From: Thermoanaerobaculia bacterium | GTDB lineage: Bacteria > Acidobacteriota > Thermoanaerobaculia > Multivoradales > JAIOJS01 | Assembly (NCBI GenBank): GCA_030429235.1 | Contig: JAUIDB010000020.1 | Span: 1-64,000 of the forward strand | DNA: 64,000 bases | Direction of reading: 5' to 3' | Shown here: in pieces, positions 8,147-17,400 of the stretch | Layout: every line of letters starts with the position of its first letter | How positions within the stretch are numbered: position 1 is the first letter of the stretch | Notes under the pieces: model-generated | Seen by the model: only the letters and a program-made list of their open reading frames with translations | What the model was told of the DNA's origin: nothing | The model's database searches: none | Translations under genes and position numbers: made by a program

Positions 8147-9700
8147 TCAGGCCGGCGGGTAGACGTAACCGGCCTGCAGTCCCAGGGGCAGCCCGAGGGC
8201 CCAGTAGGCCAATAGGAAAAGGGCCCAGCTGATCAACAGTGTCACCGAGTACGGCAGCATCATCGCCGTGATCGTGCCGATGCCGGTCTTCTTGACGTAG
8301 CGCTGGGCGAACACGACGACCAGCGGGAAGTACGGCATCAGGGGGGTGATGATGTTGGTCGTCGAATCGCCCACCCGGTACGCCGCCTGCGTGAGTTCGG
8401 GCGAGTAGCCCAGCGCCATCAACATCGGCACGAAGATCGGCGCCAGCAGAGCCCACTTGGCCGAGGCAGAACCGACGAACAAGTTCACGAAGGCGGTCAG
8501 TAGGATGATGCCGACGATCGTGACCTCTCCCGAGGCCCCAACGTCCTTGAGGAAGTTCGCTCCCTTCACCGCCAGGAGAACGCCGACATTGGACTGGGCG
8601 AAGGCGGCGATGAACTGGGCGGCGAAGAACGCCATGACGAGGTAGTAGGCCATGGTTCCCATCGCCGCCGACATCCCGTCCACTACGTCTTTCGAACTCT
8701 TGACCGTGCCGGCCACCAGGCCGTGCACCACACCTGGGATGAGGAAGAAGATGAAGATCAGCGGCACGATCGACTGCATCAAGGGCGCCGCGAAAGCGGT
8801 GATCTGGCCATCGGGCGAGCGCAGCGGCGAGTCGACCGGGAGGGTAACGAGGACCAAGAGAGCCAGGCAGACCACCAGGGCGATGGAGCCGGCGTAGAAA
8901 CCCTTTCGTTCCTGGGGCGTCAGTTCCTCCATCTTGGGCATCTCGTCGGGGTCGCCGTCGACCTCGGTCCCAGCCAGCCGTGGCTCGACCACGCGATCGG
9001 TCAGCCACCACCCCACGCCGACCACCAACAGCGTCGAAGCGGAGGTGAAGGCCCAGTTGCAGAGCGGGTTGACCTGAATGTCGGGTTGGACAATCGCGGC
9101 GCCGGCCTGGGTCAAACCCTGGAGCAGCGGATCGATTCCCGAAGGAATGAAGTTGGCGGAGAACCCGCCCGAAACCCCGGCGAAGGCGGCGGCGATGCCG
9201 GCGAGCGGATGGCGGCCCGCAGCGTAGAAGATCACACCGCCCAACGGAATCACCAGCACGTACCCGGCGTCGGCGGCGGTATGGCTGACCACTGCCACCA
9301 GAATCAGCATCGGCGTCAACAGACTCTTGGGAGTGAAGCCGAGCATCCACTTGAGACCGGCGTTGATAAAGCCGGTGTGCTCTGCAACCCCGACTCCCAG
9401 CAGCGCCACCAGCACGACTCCCAAGGGGTGGAACCCGGTGAAGGTCTTCACCATATTCGAGAGGAAGGCCGCCAGCGACGTTCCACTCAACTGATTGATC
9501 ACCCGGATCGGTTCTCCGGTCGACGGGTGCACTTCGCTGAAGGCAACGGGCGCCAGCAGGGCCGAGAGGCCCCAGGTCACGAAGAGCAAGATGAGAAAGA
9601 GCATCGCCGGATCGGGCAGCTTGTTCCCCGCCACTTCGACGAAGTCGAGGAAACGATGCATGAGGCTCTTCTTGGTGGGTTGTGCGTCGGCGTCGGCCAT
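8147..9700 (-). CDS. AbgT-family transporter (p-aminobenzoyl-glutamate type)
   Basis: A 517-residue polytopic inner-membrane protein with about 11-13 hydrophobic segments. Family marks include the N-terminal VEVAGNKLPDPAMLFLILL, the HTGFINAGLKWML segment, AAFAGVSGGFSANFIPSGIDPLLQGLT, and the C-terminal SASAKWALLAPIFVPMLMALGYSPELTQAAYRVGDSTTNIITPLMPYFPL. AbgT-family members import p-aminobenzoyl-glutamate; some export sulfonamides in an ion-coupled way. Substrate here is unproven and no abgA/abgB hydrolase is adjacent. The start is the ATG at 9700, preceded by a good GAAGGAG ribosome site; the frame is open further upstream but without family similarity. Confidence 0.92.
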   Translation of the reverse strand: MADADAQPTKKSLMHRFLDFVEVAGNKLPDPAMLFLILLFVTWGLSALLAPVAFSEVHPSTGEPIRVINQLSGTSLAAFLSNMVKTFTGFHPLGVVLVALLGVGVAEHTGFINAGLKWMLGFTPKSLLTPMLILVAVVSHTAADAGYVLVIPLGGVIFYAAGRHPLAGIAAAFAGVSGGFSANFIPSGIDPLLQGLTQAGAAIVQPDIQVNPLCNWAFTSASTLLVVGVGWWLTDRVVEPRLAGTEVDGDPDEMPKMEELTPQERKGFYAGSIALVVCLALLVLVTLPVDSPLRSPDGQITAFAAPLMQSIVPLIFIFFLIPGVVHGLVAGTVKSSKDVVDGMSAAMGTMAYYLVMAFFAAQFIAAFAQSNVGVLLAVKGANFLKDVGASGEVTIVGIILLTAFVNLFVGSASAKWALLAPIFVPMLMALGYSPELTQAAYRVGDSTTNIITPLMPYFPLVVVFAQRYVKKTGIGTITAMMLPYSVTLLISWALFLLAYWALGLPLGLQAGYVYPPA

Positions 9701-9754
9701 CGGTGTCGCGCTCCTTCTCAGGCGGCTCAGAGAGATCGGAAAGTTGCCGGAATC

Positions 9755-10027
9755 ATGCCGTCCCGGCCCCGGCCCCGTCAAATCCGCCGTTCCTGGCACC
9801 GCTGTTCCGTCCGTTCGAGCGGATCGTCTTCCGCGGTCCGAACCGCAGACGACCCAAAGTCCCGCCCCGACCCGTCTCGGCGATGCCCTGGACAACTCGC
9901 CCAGGAGCGTTGGGGAGCAGCCTCGTCCCGGGCGTTCGTGCTCGACCCCGAAGGCCGCATCGTGGCCCGCCAGGTGCGGTTGGTCCCCGACGACCTGCGA
10001 ACCGTCCTCGATCGACGGCTGGAGTGA
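9755..10027 (+). pseudogene. Possible redoxin-like C-terminal remnant
   Basis: The last 45 residues of this frame (AQERWGAASSRAFVLDPEGRIVAR, then PDDLRTVLDRRLE) look like the C-terminal end of a peroxiredoxin/thioredoxin-fold protein: the FVLDPEGRIVAR strand plus a final helix. Residues upstream are Arg/Ser-rich and unlike a protein fold, the only ATG in frame (9755) lacks a ribosome site, and no Cys-x-x-Cys or peroxidatic motif precedes it. It may be a decayed gene whose body was lost between the AbgT-type gene and the GntR gene, or a chance frame. It ends only 21 bases before the GntR -35 box. Confidence 0.3.
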
Positions 10028-10048
10028 CTCCCTCGACGGAGTGGGTCC

Positions 10049-10094
10049 TTGACAACCGCATCTGTATCAGTTGTAATGATACAGAATGATACAG
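10049..10094 (+). promoter_or_regulatory. Sigma-70 type promoter with overlapping operator half-sites
   Basis: TTGACA (10049-10054), a 17-base spacer and TGTAAT (10072-10077) form a near-consensus promoter. It is overlapped by a perfect inverted repeat, CTGTATCA (10062-10069) and TGATACAG (10077-10084), and a third half-site, TGATACAG (10087-10094), follows after two bases. The sites cover the -10 and start point, as expected for autorepression by the GntR/YtrA-type regulator encoded just downstream. The binding itself is inference. Confidence 0.75.
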
Positions 10095-10129
10095 ACCCTC
10101 GAACACCCTACTCCCGAACCGAGGCGACC

Positions 10130-10534
10130 TTGATCGAGATCGTCACGGGAGACTCGCGCCCGATCTTTCGGCAGATCGTCGACGGCCTCCGCCGCCAGAT
10201 CGCCGGTGGCGAGCTGCCTCCGGGATCGCGCCTGCCGAGTGTGCGGGGGCTGGCACAGCAGCTGCGCATCAGCCTCAACACGGTGGCCAAGGCCTATGCC
10301 GTCCTCACCAACGAGGGGTTGATCGAGTCCCGGGACCGGGTCGGCGTGTTCGTCTGTGAACCGCGCCAGATTCTGAGCCTGGAGGAGCGTCAGCGAAGGC
10401 TCGAGGAGGCGGTTTCGCAGTTCGTCAACAGCACCTACTCGCTCGGGTTCGACGACGACGAGCTGATCCGTCAGGTGGAAGCAGGACTCGAGCAGTACGC
10501 CGCGGGACACCCCAACTCAGGAGACCCAGAATGA
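10130..10534 (+). CDS. GntR-family (YtrA-type) transcriptional regulator
   Basis: A 134-residue regulator: a winged helix-turn-helix (PIFRQIVDGLRRQIAGGELPPG, LPSVRGLAQQLRISLNTVAKAY, LTNEGLIESRDRVGVFV) plus a short helical tail with no effector domain, which is the YtrA subfamily. These repressors usually control the ABC transporter genes in their own operon. I chose the TTG at 10130 because upstream in-frame ATGs lie within or before the promoter's predicted start point, a GAGG sits five bases before the TTG, and translation would begin at the family's usual IEI...PIFRQ edge. It overlaps the ABC ATPase gene by ATGA, so the two are coupled. Autoregulation is suggested by the operator-like repeats at 10062-10094. 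Confidence 0.9.
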   Translation: MIEIVTGDSRPIFRQIVDGLRRQIAGGELPPGSRLPSVRGLAQQLRISLNTVAKAYAVLTNEGLIESRDRVGVFVCEPRQILSLEERQRRLEEAVSQFVNSTYSLGFDDDELIRQVEAGLEQYAAGHPNSGDPE

Positions 10535-11436
10535 CTCCCTCTGACCTCTCGGTACCCAACGCCGTGGAAACGGCGGCCCTGTCCCACTGGTACGGGGACC
10601 AACCTGCCCTCCAGGACCTCACGCTGGGCATTTCCCAGGGAGGAGTGCACGCGATCGTCGGTCGCAACGGTTCGGGGAAGACCACTCTGCTGCGGATCTT
10701 GACCGGCTTCGTCCAGCCGAGCCGCGGCCGCTGCCAACTGCTCGGCGAGGACTGCCGGAAGCTGCCGGCCGCGGTCCGCGGTCGCGTGGCGTTGGTCAGC
10801 GACGAGCACGCGCTGCCTCCGTGGCTCTCGGCCGAACAGCTCGTGGGCCTGCAGCGGGCCTCCTACCCGACGTGGGATCAAACGTTGTTCGATCAGATCG
10901 TCGACCTGTTTTCGTCGTCGCCGACCCAGCGCGTCGACCAGCTCTCGCGTGGCGAACGAGCCGGACTCTGCTTGGCTCTCGCTCTGGCGACGAGACCCCA
11001 GATCCTGCTGCTCGACGAGCCGACTCTCGGGCTGGACGTCGTCGCCAGCCGAGCGATCCTCGAGGTCCTGCTGCTCGCCAGCGAACCGCCGGACCGCACC
11101 GTCATCCTCTGCACGCACCAGATGGACGAAGTCGAGCGTCTGGCCGATCAACTCATCATCCTGAATCGCGGACGGTTGGTCGCGGCCAGCGAGCCCGAGG
11201 CGTTTCGCGACCGCTTCTCGTCCTGGGTGGCCGAGGGCATCCCCGCTTCCAGCGTCGGCTCGGTCGAGGGCCTGGTGCGCTGCCGAACCATCGACGATCA
11301 GTTGCACCTGGTCACGGTCGACCGGGATCCCAACCTGGTCGAAGAGCTCCGCGGCCTCGGAGCGACGCGAGTAACCCGCAGCGCTTTGAGCCTGGACCGT
11401 GCCATCGAGGCGGTGCTGAGTCAGCCCGGAGCCTAG
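10531..11436 (+). CDS. ABC transporter ATP-binding protein
   Basis: A 301-residue ATPase with Walker A GRNGSGKTT, a signature motif in the unusual form LSRGERAGL, Walker B ILLLDEPTLGLD and the H-loop CTHQMDE. The first 215 residues are the nucleotide-binding domain; the last 80 form an accessory domain seen in YtrB/CcmA-like exporters. It starts within the stop of the GntR gene (ATGA) and is followed after ten bases by a membrane protein, so regulator, ATPase and permease form one operon. The likely role is ATP-driven export or membrane remodelling under control of the repressor; substrate unknown. In Bacillus, YtrA-type operons respond to cell-wall-active antibiotics, which is only an analogy here. 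Confidence 0.9.
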   Translation: MTPSDLSVPNAVETAALSHWYGDQPALQDLTLGISQGGVHAIVGRNGSGKTTLLRILTGFVQPSRGRCQLLGEDCRKLPAAVRGRVALVSDEHALPPWLSAEQLVGLQRASYPTWDQTLFDQIVDLFSSSPTQRVDQLSRGERAGLCLALALATRPQILLLDEPTLGLDVVASRAILEVLLLASEPPDRTVILCTHQMDEVERLADQLIILNRGRLVAASEPEAFRDRFSSWVAEGIPASSVGSVEGLVRCRTIDDQLHLVTVDRDPNLVEELRGLGATRVTRSALSLDRAIEAVLSQPGA

Positions 11437-11446
11437 GAGAGTCGTC

Positions 11447-13351
11447 ATGTCACAACTGCTACGCCAGGAGATCCGCCGCTTTCGAAGATTCGTCGCCGGA
11501 TCGGCCGCCGTGCACTTGGTCCTGCTCTGGTCCCAAGCCAGTCTGGGTTCCCTCTACGGCCCTTCGTCCGAGACTCTGAACCGGGGCCTCCTGAGTTTCT
11601 GGCCCTGGGCCTGGCTGGCGACCGGCATCCTCTTCGGCATCGCTCAGTGGCGGCCCTACCGCCGGTCCGAACTGTGGATCTTCCTTCTCCACCGGCCTCT
11701 GCCGCCCAGCCGGATCCTGGTGGGCATGGGAGGAGCGGCGGTTCTACTCCTGGCGGTGGCAGTGCCTTTGCCGCTGTGGTTGGTGACCTGGCTCACCGAC
11801 CTCGGGGCGGGTTCCTGGATCGACACCCGACACTACGGTCTGGTCGCGTGGAGCCTCGGTGTGACCGTCACCGGCTACCTCGCCGGAATCGTCGTCACGC
11901 TGACGCCCCACCGATCCCGCTTCGTGATCCTGCTCCTGCCGGTCCTCCTCCTGCTGCAACGAGCCCCGGGGTGGTGGATCCTGCTGGTTCTGGGAATCGT
12001 GCTCACCTGGATCGGAGCCCTGGTGGCAGCCAGCTTCACCCCCGACCTGCGGGCTGCCGCTCGCGCACCACTTCCCCTCGCCCTCCTCGCGGTGCCGATC
12101 CAATACCTGGCCCTGTTCGGACTCGGCTTCCTCCTGCTTCTGGGCTACTCGGTCGGCGTGGTGGTGCAAGAGCACGGCTTCCACTGGAAGGGCCTCGCCG
12201 TCCACGCCTGGAACGACTACTTTCCCGAGGGAACCTACGACCGGTCCTTCTACGCCTCCCGATCCGAGGTCCTGACCTCTGCCCTACGCACCGTAGACAC
12301 CGAGCACAGCTCGGACCTGCTCGCCTCGTTGGACCGCGACAGTGTCGTGGAGCTCCGACCGCAGTGGCTCACTGCGGCGCGGCGCCATCGGCCGTTGCCG
12401 CACGACGTCCGGCAGACGCTCTGGGAGCCGACCGGCACCTACGCCTATCGCTTCAGCCACGACCAACTCCGCTTCGAGCGTTGGCACCGGGAGCAGCAGA
12501 CGGCGCGAGGATGGCTCGGCGTCTCGGGGAGCACCGAGTCGTCCGACCCATCGACGATCGAGCCGTTCGAAGGCGTCCTCCGTGTGACCAGCGACCACCA
12601 GGTCGTGACCGCTCGCCGGATCTATCGGTACGACTCGGAGCGCGACCGATTCGAGGTCCGGTTCGCCGGGAGACCCGACGAACTCGTCATCACCCCCGCG
12701 GTGCGTGCTGGCGATCGGATCGCCGTCCTGACCGACCAACGCCTCTACCTCCTCGATGCCGATCACCGGGAGTCCGGTCAGGGTGATCCAGACAGCTCGG
12801 CCGCGATCGAACTCCCCGGTGTAGCCCGGAACCTGCTTCGGGTCGTCGTCGGCGCCTCCGATCGCCGACAGATCGTCGCCTTCACCTTCGGCGTACTGAG
12901 CGAGCGTGACCACCTCGAAGCCCGCGAGCTGTTGCTGGAGGTCGACCAGGACGGCCGTTCGACCGTGCTCCTCGATCGCGAGCTGGGCCAGGGCCCCCCC
13001 GCCTGGGCCCGGCACCGTCGGTTCATCGTGTCGCCGGTCCTGCTCACGCTCCACGACCTCGCTTGGTCGGCGGTGGGCCCCGAAGACCAGCGGCTGACCT
13101 GGCGAGATCTGAGAGGATCCAAACCTCCCAGCAGCGTCCTGGGCCTCGCAACCCTGGCCGCCCTCCTCGCGGCCACCGCGACGGCCTGGCTCACCCGCCG
13201 GCGGCAAGTTCCGCGCCGACAGCGGGGATGGTGGATCGCGGCCGGTTTCCTCACCGGGTGGCCAGGATTCATCAGTTGTCTCCTCCTCATGCCGCGGGGC
13301 CAACCTCCTCGTGGCGACCCCGCCAGCTCCCGCGCGCTCGACACGGGCTGA
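11447..13351 (+). CDS. ABC permease-like membrane protein with large soluble domain
   Basis: A 634-residue protein. The first 240 residues carry about six hydrophobic segments of ABC-2 type (LLSFWPWAWLATGILFGIAQW, ILVGMGGAAVLLLAVAVPLPLWL, VTVTGYLAGIVVTLTP, FVILLLPVLLLL and others). A soluble region of about 310 residues follows, with beta-propeller-like strands (VVTARRIYRYDSERDRFEVRF, IAVLTDQRLYLLDADHR). A last membrane helix (LGLATLAALLAATATAWLT) and a pair ending in CLLLMPRG close the protein. It follows the ATPase by ten bases behind a GGAG-type site. It is probably the permease of the GntR-controlled ABC system; the soluble domain, likely extracytoplasmic, is the unusual part. I know no named family for the whole. 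Confidence 0.7.
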   Translation: MSQLLRQEIRRFRRFVAGSAAVHLVLLWSQASLGSLYGPSSETLNRGLLSFWPWAWLATGILFGIAQWRPYRRSELWIFLLHRPLPPSRILVGMGGAAVLLLAVAVPLPLWLVTWLTDLGAGSWIDTRHYGLVAWSLGVTVTGYLAGIVVTLTPHRSRFVILLLPVLLLLQRAPGWWILLVLGIVLTWIGALVAASFTPDLRAAARAPLPLALLAVPIQYLALFGLGFLLLLGYSVGVVVQEHGFHWKGLAVHAWNDYFPEGTYDRSFYASRSEVLTSALRTVDTEHSSDLLASLDRDSVVELRPQWLTAARRHRPLPHDVRQTLWEPTGTYAYRFSHDQLRFERWHREQQTARGWLGVSGSTESSDPSTIEPFEGVLRVTSDHQVVTARRIYRYDSERDRFEVRFAGRPDELVITPAVRAGDRIAVLTDQRLYLLDADHRESGQGDPDSSAAIELPGVARNLLRVVVGASDRRQIVAFTFGVLSERDHLEARELLLEVDQDGRSTVLLDRELGQGPPAWARHRRFIVSPVLLTLHDLAWSAVGPEDQRLTWRDLRGSKPPSSVLGLATLAALLAATATAWLTRRRQVPRRQRGWWIAAGFLTGWPGFISCLLLMPRGQPPRGDPASSRALDTG

Positions 13352-13534
13352 CGCTCGTTCGACCCCAAGACACCGCATCCTCCAACTCCGCGACGCCTCA
13401 CGGCCTCCGGACCTCTGACTCGAACTGTGGTTTGACCACGGCTGGGATCCCCCTACGCCCAGTTCCTGCACACTGCAGAGTCCACCCAACTCACCAGGCC
13501 CCAGGGAAGGGCCCTGCCCAAGGAGAATCCACCC

Positions 13535-14425
13535 GTGCTCGAGATCACCAACGTCTCCAAGACCTACTCCAACGGCGTCCAGGCGCTACAACAGGTCGAC
13601 CTGACGGTCGGCCGCGGACTGTTCGGCCTACTGGGCCCCAATGGTTCCGGCAAATCCACCCTCATGAGAACCCTCGCGACCCTGCAGGCTCCAGACACCG
13701 GTTCCATCACCTTCGATGGGAGGGACATCTTCGCAGACCCTCGACAGCACCGCCGGTTCCTCGGCTACCTGCCGCAGGACTTCGGTGTGTATCCAGGCGT
13801 CTCGGCCTACCGGCTCCTCGACTATCTCGCCCTCCTCAAGGGCCTCGAACCGGCCGGGGCCCGGCGCCAGCAGATCGAAGCCTTGCTGCACAAGACCAAC
13901 CTGTTCCAACACCGCAGCAAGGCGGTCAGTAGTTTCTCGGGAGGAATGCGACGCCGGTTCGGCATCGCCCAGGCCCTCCTGGGTTCCCCGAAGCTCCTCA
14001 TCGTCGACGAGCCCACCGCGGGACTCGACCCCGAAGAACGACAGCGGTTTCACGACTTCCTGGTCGAGATCGGCGAGGAGGTCGTCGTCCTGCTGTCGAC
14101 CCACATCGTCGAAGATGTAAGCCAGCTCTGCCCGCGGATGGCCGTCCTGGAAGGCGGCAAAGTGCGGACCGAAGGGGAGCCGGCGACTTTGATCGCTGAA
14201 CTCGAGGGTCGGATCTGGCAGAAGACCGTACGCCGCGGGGAACTGGCAACGTATCTGGCGAAGCTCCAGGTTCTGTCGACGCGACTGCGCGCTGGTCAGA
14301 CCGAGGTCCGCGTGCTCTCCGACGTGGCTCCGGACTCGGAGTTCCGACCGAAAACGCCGGATCTCGAGGACGTCTACTTCACGGTGTTGCGTGGGGCCGA
14401 ACTGGCCGAGGTCCAGCCATGCTGA
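13535..14425 (+). CDS. ABC transporter ATP-binding protein
   Basis: A 296-residue ATPase: Walker A GPNGSGKST, Q-loop LPQDFGVYPGVSAY, signature SFSGGMRRRFGIAQALLG, Walker B LLIVDEPTAGLD and H-loop STHIVED. The sequence type (GMRRR signature and a 70-residue C-terminal extension ending in LEDVYFTVLRG) matches ATPases paired with the permease/M1 peptidase fusion. The start is GTG at 13535 behind AAGGAG. It overlaps the next gene by seven bases, so both are made together. It is separated by 183 bases from the GntR-controlled ABC genes and may still be co-transcribed. Confidence 0.93.
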   Translation: MLEITNVSKTYSNGVQALQQVDLTVGRGLFGLLGPNGSGKSTLMRTLATLQAPDTGSITFDGRDIFADPRQHRRFLGYLPQDFGVYPGVSAYRLLDYLALLKGLEPAGARRQQIEALLHKTNLFQHRSKAVSSFSGGMRRRFGIAQALLGSPKLLIVDEPTAGLDPEERQRFHDFLVEIGEEVVVLLSTHIVEDVSQLCPRMAVLEGGKVRTEGEPATLIAELEGRIWQKTVRRGELATYLAKLQVLSTRLRAGQTEVRVLSDVAPDSEFRPKTPDLEDVYFTVLRGAELAEVQPC

Positions 14426-17400
14426 TCGATCTGATCGCCTTCGAGGCTCGGTACCACGCCCAGCGGGCGACCTTCTACGTGGCGGCCGCGGTGTTTCTCC
14501 TCTTCGGATTCGTACTCACGGCCAACAGCGGGCACGGCACGGAGGTCGCCATCAACTCGCCCTACGCCCTCGGCTTCGCCTTCAGCCTACTCTCTCTGGC
14601 CACCGTCTTCCTGCTCACCGTCTTCAGCGCCCAGGCCGCCCTGCGCGACGCCGAGCACCAGATGACGGAGATCGTCTTCAGCACCGGGGTCGCGAAGACC
14701 CGCTACCTCGGCGTGGGGTTCGGCGGCACCCTGGCCACCGCCTGCCTCGTCCTGGCCGCCGCCGTGGTCGGGATGTTCCTGGGGGTTCGACTGCCCGCCC
14801 ACGATCCCGAGCTGGTCCTGAACTTCGAGATCTCCAGCTACCTCCGGCCCCTCCTCTTCCTCGCACTCCCGAACCTGATGATCGTCGGGGCGCTGCTCTA
14901 CAGCGTCGCCATCTCGACCCGCAACACCCTGGCCACCTACGTGAGCGGAGTCCTGGCCTACATGGTCTACATCGCGACCGCCATGCTGACCAACTCTCCG
15001 CTGATGGCCATGGCAACCACCCCGGATCCCGAGAGTCTGTGGCGAGCGGCGCTCCTCGATCCCTTCGGACTGGCTGCCTTCTTCCAACAGACCCACTACT
15101 GGACACCGTGGGAGCGCAATACCAATCCCCTGAGCCTCGGAGGGCTCCTCCTACTCAACCGCCTGCTCTGGCTCGGACTGGCGGGCCTGCTGCTGGCCGT
15201 GGTCCATCGGCGCTTCGACTTTCGTACCGAGCGGCGCCATCGAAGGCGTCGGTCCCTGCCAGAGAACCGTCGGGATCTGAGATCGCGGAGTTCGAATCCC
15301 CGAGCCCGAACCCTGCCTCAGCCTCGTCCCGCCGGCCCGAGCCTCCGCGGCGCCCTCGCCGCCCTCCCGTCGACGGTCCGGCTCGAGTGCCAGCAGGTTC
15401 TCCGCAGTTGGCCCTTTCTCGTCCTTCTCCTCATCTGGGCCGGCATCAACGCGATCGAACTCGGTGAATTCCTCAACCACGGCGAGTACGGAACCAGAGT
15501 GTTCGCCACGGCAGCCCTGGTCCTCGGTCGGATCTCGGAGCCCCTGCGACTGGTCGGCCTGGTCGTCCTGGTGTTCTACAGCACGGAGGTGTTGTGGCGC
15601 GAACGACGGATCGGAATCGACCCATTGGTCGATGCGACGCCGGCTCCGAGCGGGCTCTTCCTGGCCGCCAAAGCCACCACTCTGGCCTTCGTCGCCCTGA
15701 TCCTGGCCATCGTCTCCAGCGGGGTCGCCCTCCTCTTCCAGCTGTCCGGCGGCTACCGACCTCTGGAACTCGGGGTCCACCTGGCCTGGATCGGACTCCA
15801 GGCCCTGCCACTCGTCCTCGTCGGCCTGCTGCTGCTCGTCGTGCACCAGGTCTGTCCGAACCGCTACGCCGGACTGTTCGCCGGTCTGACCGTGGTCGTG
15901 ACCTCGACCCTCGGCGCCTTCGGGCTGCTCAGCCATCCGCTCTCGAGGTTCGCCGCGCTGCCCGACGTCTCCTACTCCGCGATGCGCGGTTTCCATCCCG
16001 CTCTCGCCAAGTTCGGCTGGCTCTCTCTCTACTGGAGCCTCCTGACCGCACTCCTGCTGCTCCTAGCCCACGGCATCTGGCGACGCGGTGCGGAGCCGGG
16101 ATGGCGCCAGCGCTGGGAACAGCTGCGGCGCGCTTGGACTCCCCGGGCCCGGCTCGCCGCCGGGATACTCGGCGGCGGGTGGCTGCTCTGTGCCGGGGGT
16201 CTGCTCCACCAGATCCACTCTGCGAACCAGTACTGGACGCCGAAAAAGGCGCGGCTGTGGCGGGCCGACTACGAGCGGTCCTACCGGCACCTCGATCGAG
16301 TTCCGCAACCCAGCTTGACTCATATGGACCTCGAGGTGGACCTGTACCCGGAGGACCGGCGCTACGAGATCGCGGGCCGCTACCGTCTGAAGAACCTCAC
16401 CGCTTCTGCGATCCCCGCCGTGTGGTTCACCGTGACCGAGGATGCCGTGGCCTCGAACGTCACCCTGGGAGGGCGTCCGGCCACCGCGGTCGACGAGCGC
16501 TTCCGCACCTGGCGATTCGACCTCGACCCGGCGCTGGAGCCGGGACAGGAAGAGGACCTCGAGTACACCCTCGCCTTCGACCGGGGTTCGGTGGCCGCAG
16601 GTCCGACGCCCACCGATATCGTGGGCAACGGCTCCTTTCTCCACAGCACCGACCATCTTCCGCGACTCGGCTACCGATCCGCCCGAGAGCTCTCGGACCC
16701 AGCCGAGCGCCGCGATCAAGGTCTGCCTCCCCGCAACCGGCCCACCACGGTAGAGGACGCACTCGACCATGGCGTGATGGAAGAGCTGGGGCCGCGCGCT
16801 ACCTTCGAGATCGAGATCTCGACCGCTGCCGATCAGCGGGCCATCATCCCCGGAGACCTGGTCGAGAGTTGGGTGGAGCAGGGGCGACGATACTCTCGCT
16901 ACCGCATGGAGCGCCCGGTACGACCGTTTCTGGCCTACGTCTCGGCGAAGTTCGCCGTCGCCCGGCGTCACCACCACGGGATCGAGATCGAGGCCTACTA
17001 CCACCCCGAGCACGGAGCCAACGTACCGCGATTCCTCTCCGCCGCCGAGAACGCCCTGCAACACTTCTCCGAACTGTTCGGTCCCTACCCGTACGACACC
17101 TTCCGAATCGTCGAGGTACCGGCTGGCCCCACCTTCACCGGCATGGCCGCGCCCGGTACGACCTACTACGTCGAAACCGCGGGGTTCCTCACCGACCTGA
17201 CCACGAGCGGACGCACTGACATCGTGACCAAACGGGTGTCCCACGAAGTGGCCCACCAGTGGTGGGGCCTCGAGATCGAGCCGGCCACCGGACCTGGGGC
17301 CAGCCTGCTCGTGGAGACCACTGCCCGCTACTGCGAGCTGTTGATGCTGGCGCAGGAGTACGGCGAGGCCGCCGCCACGACGGCCCTTACCTTCGAGCTC

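Noticed and set aside
7455-9350. Long antisense and alternative frames across moeA and the AbgT-type gene
   Set aside because: Composition is typical of shadow frames, and both real genes have full family-length matches.
9701-9895. Longer N-terminus for the AbgT-type transporter
   Set aside because: The added residues are not hydrophobic or family-like, and GAAGGAG directly precedes the ATG at 9700.
10086-10133. 15-residue leader peptide upstream of the GntR gene, ending in TGA over the TTG start
   Set aside because: It has an ATG just after the predicted transcript start, but no ribosome site and an unremarkable sequence; chance is the simpler explanation.
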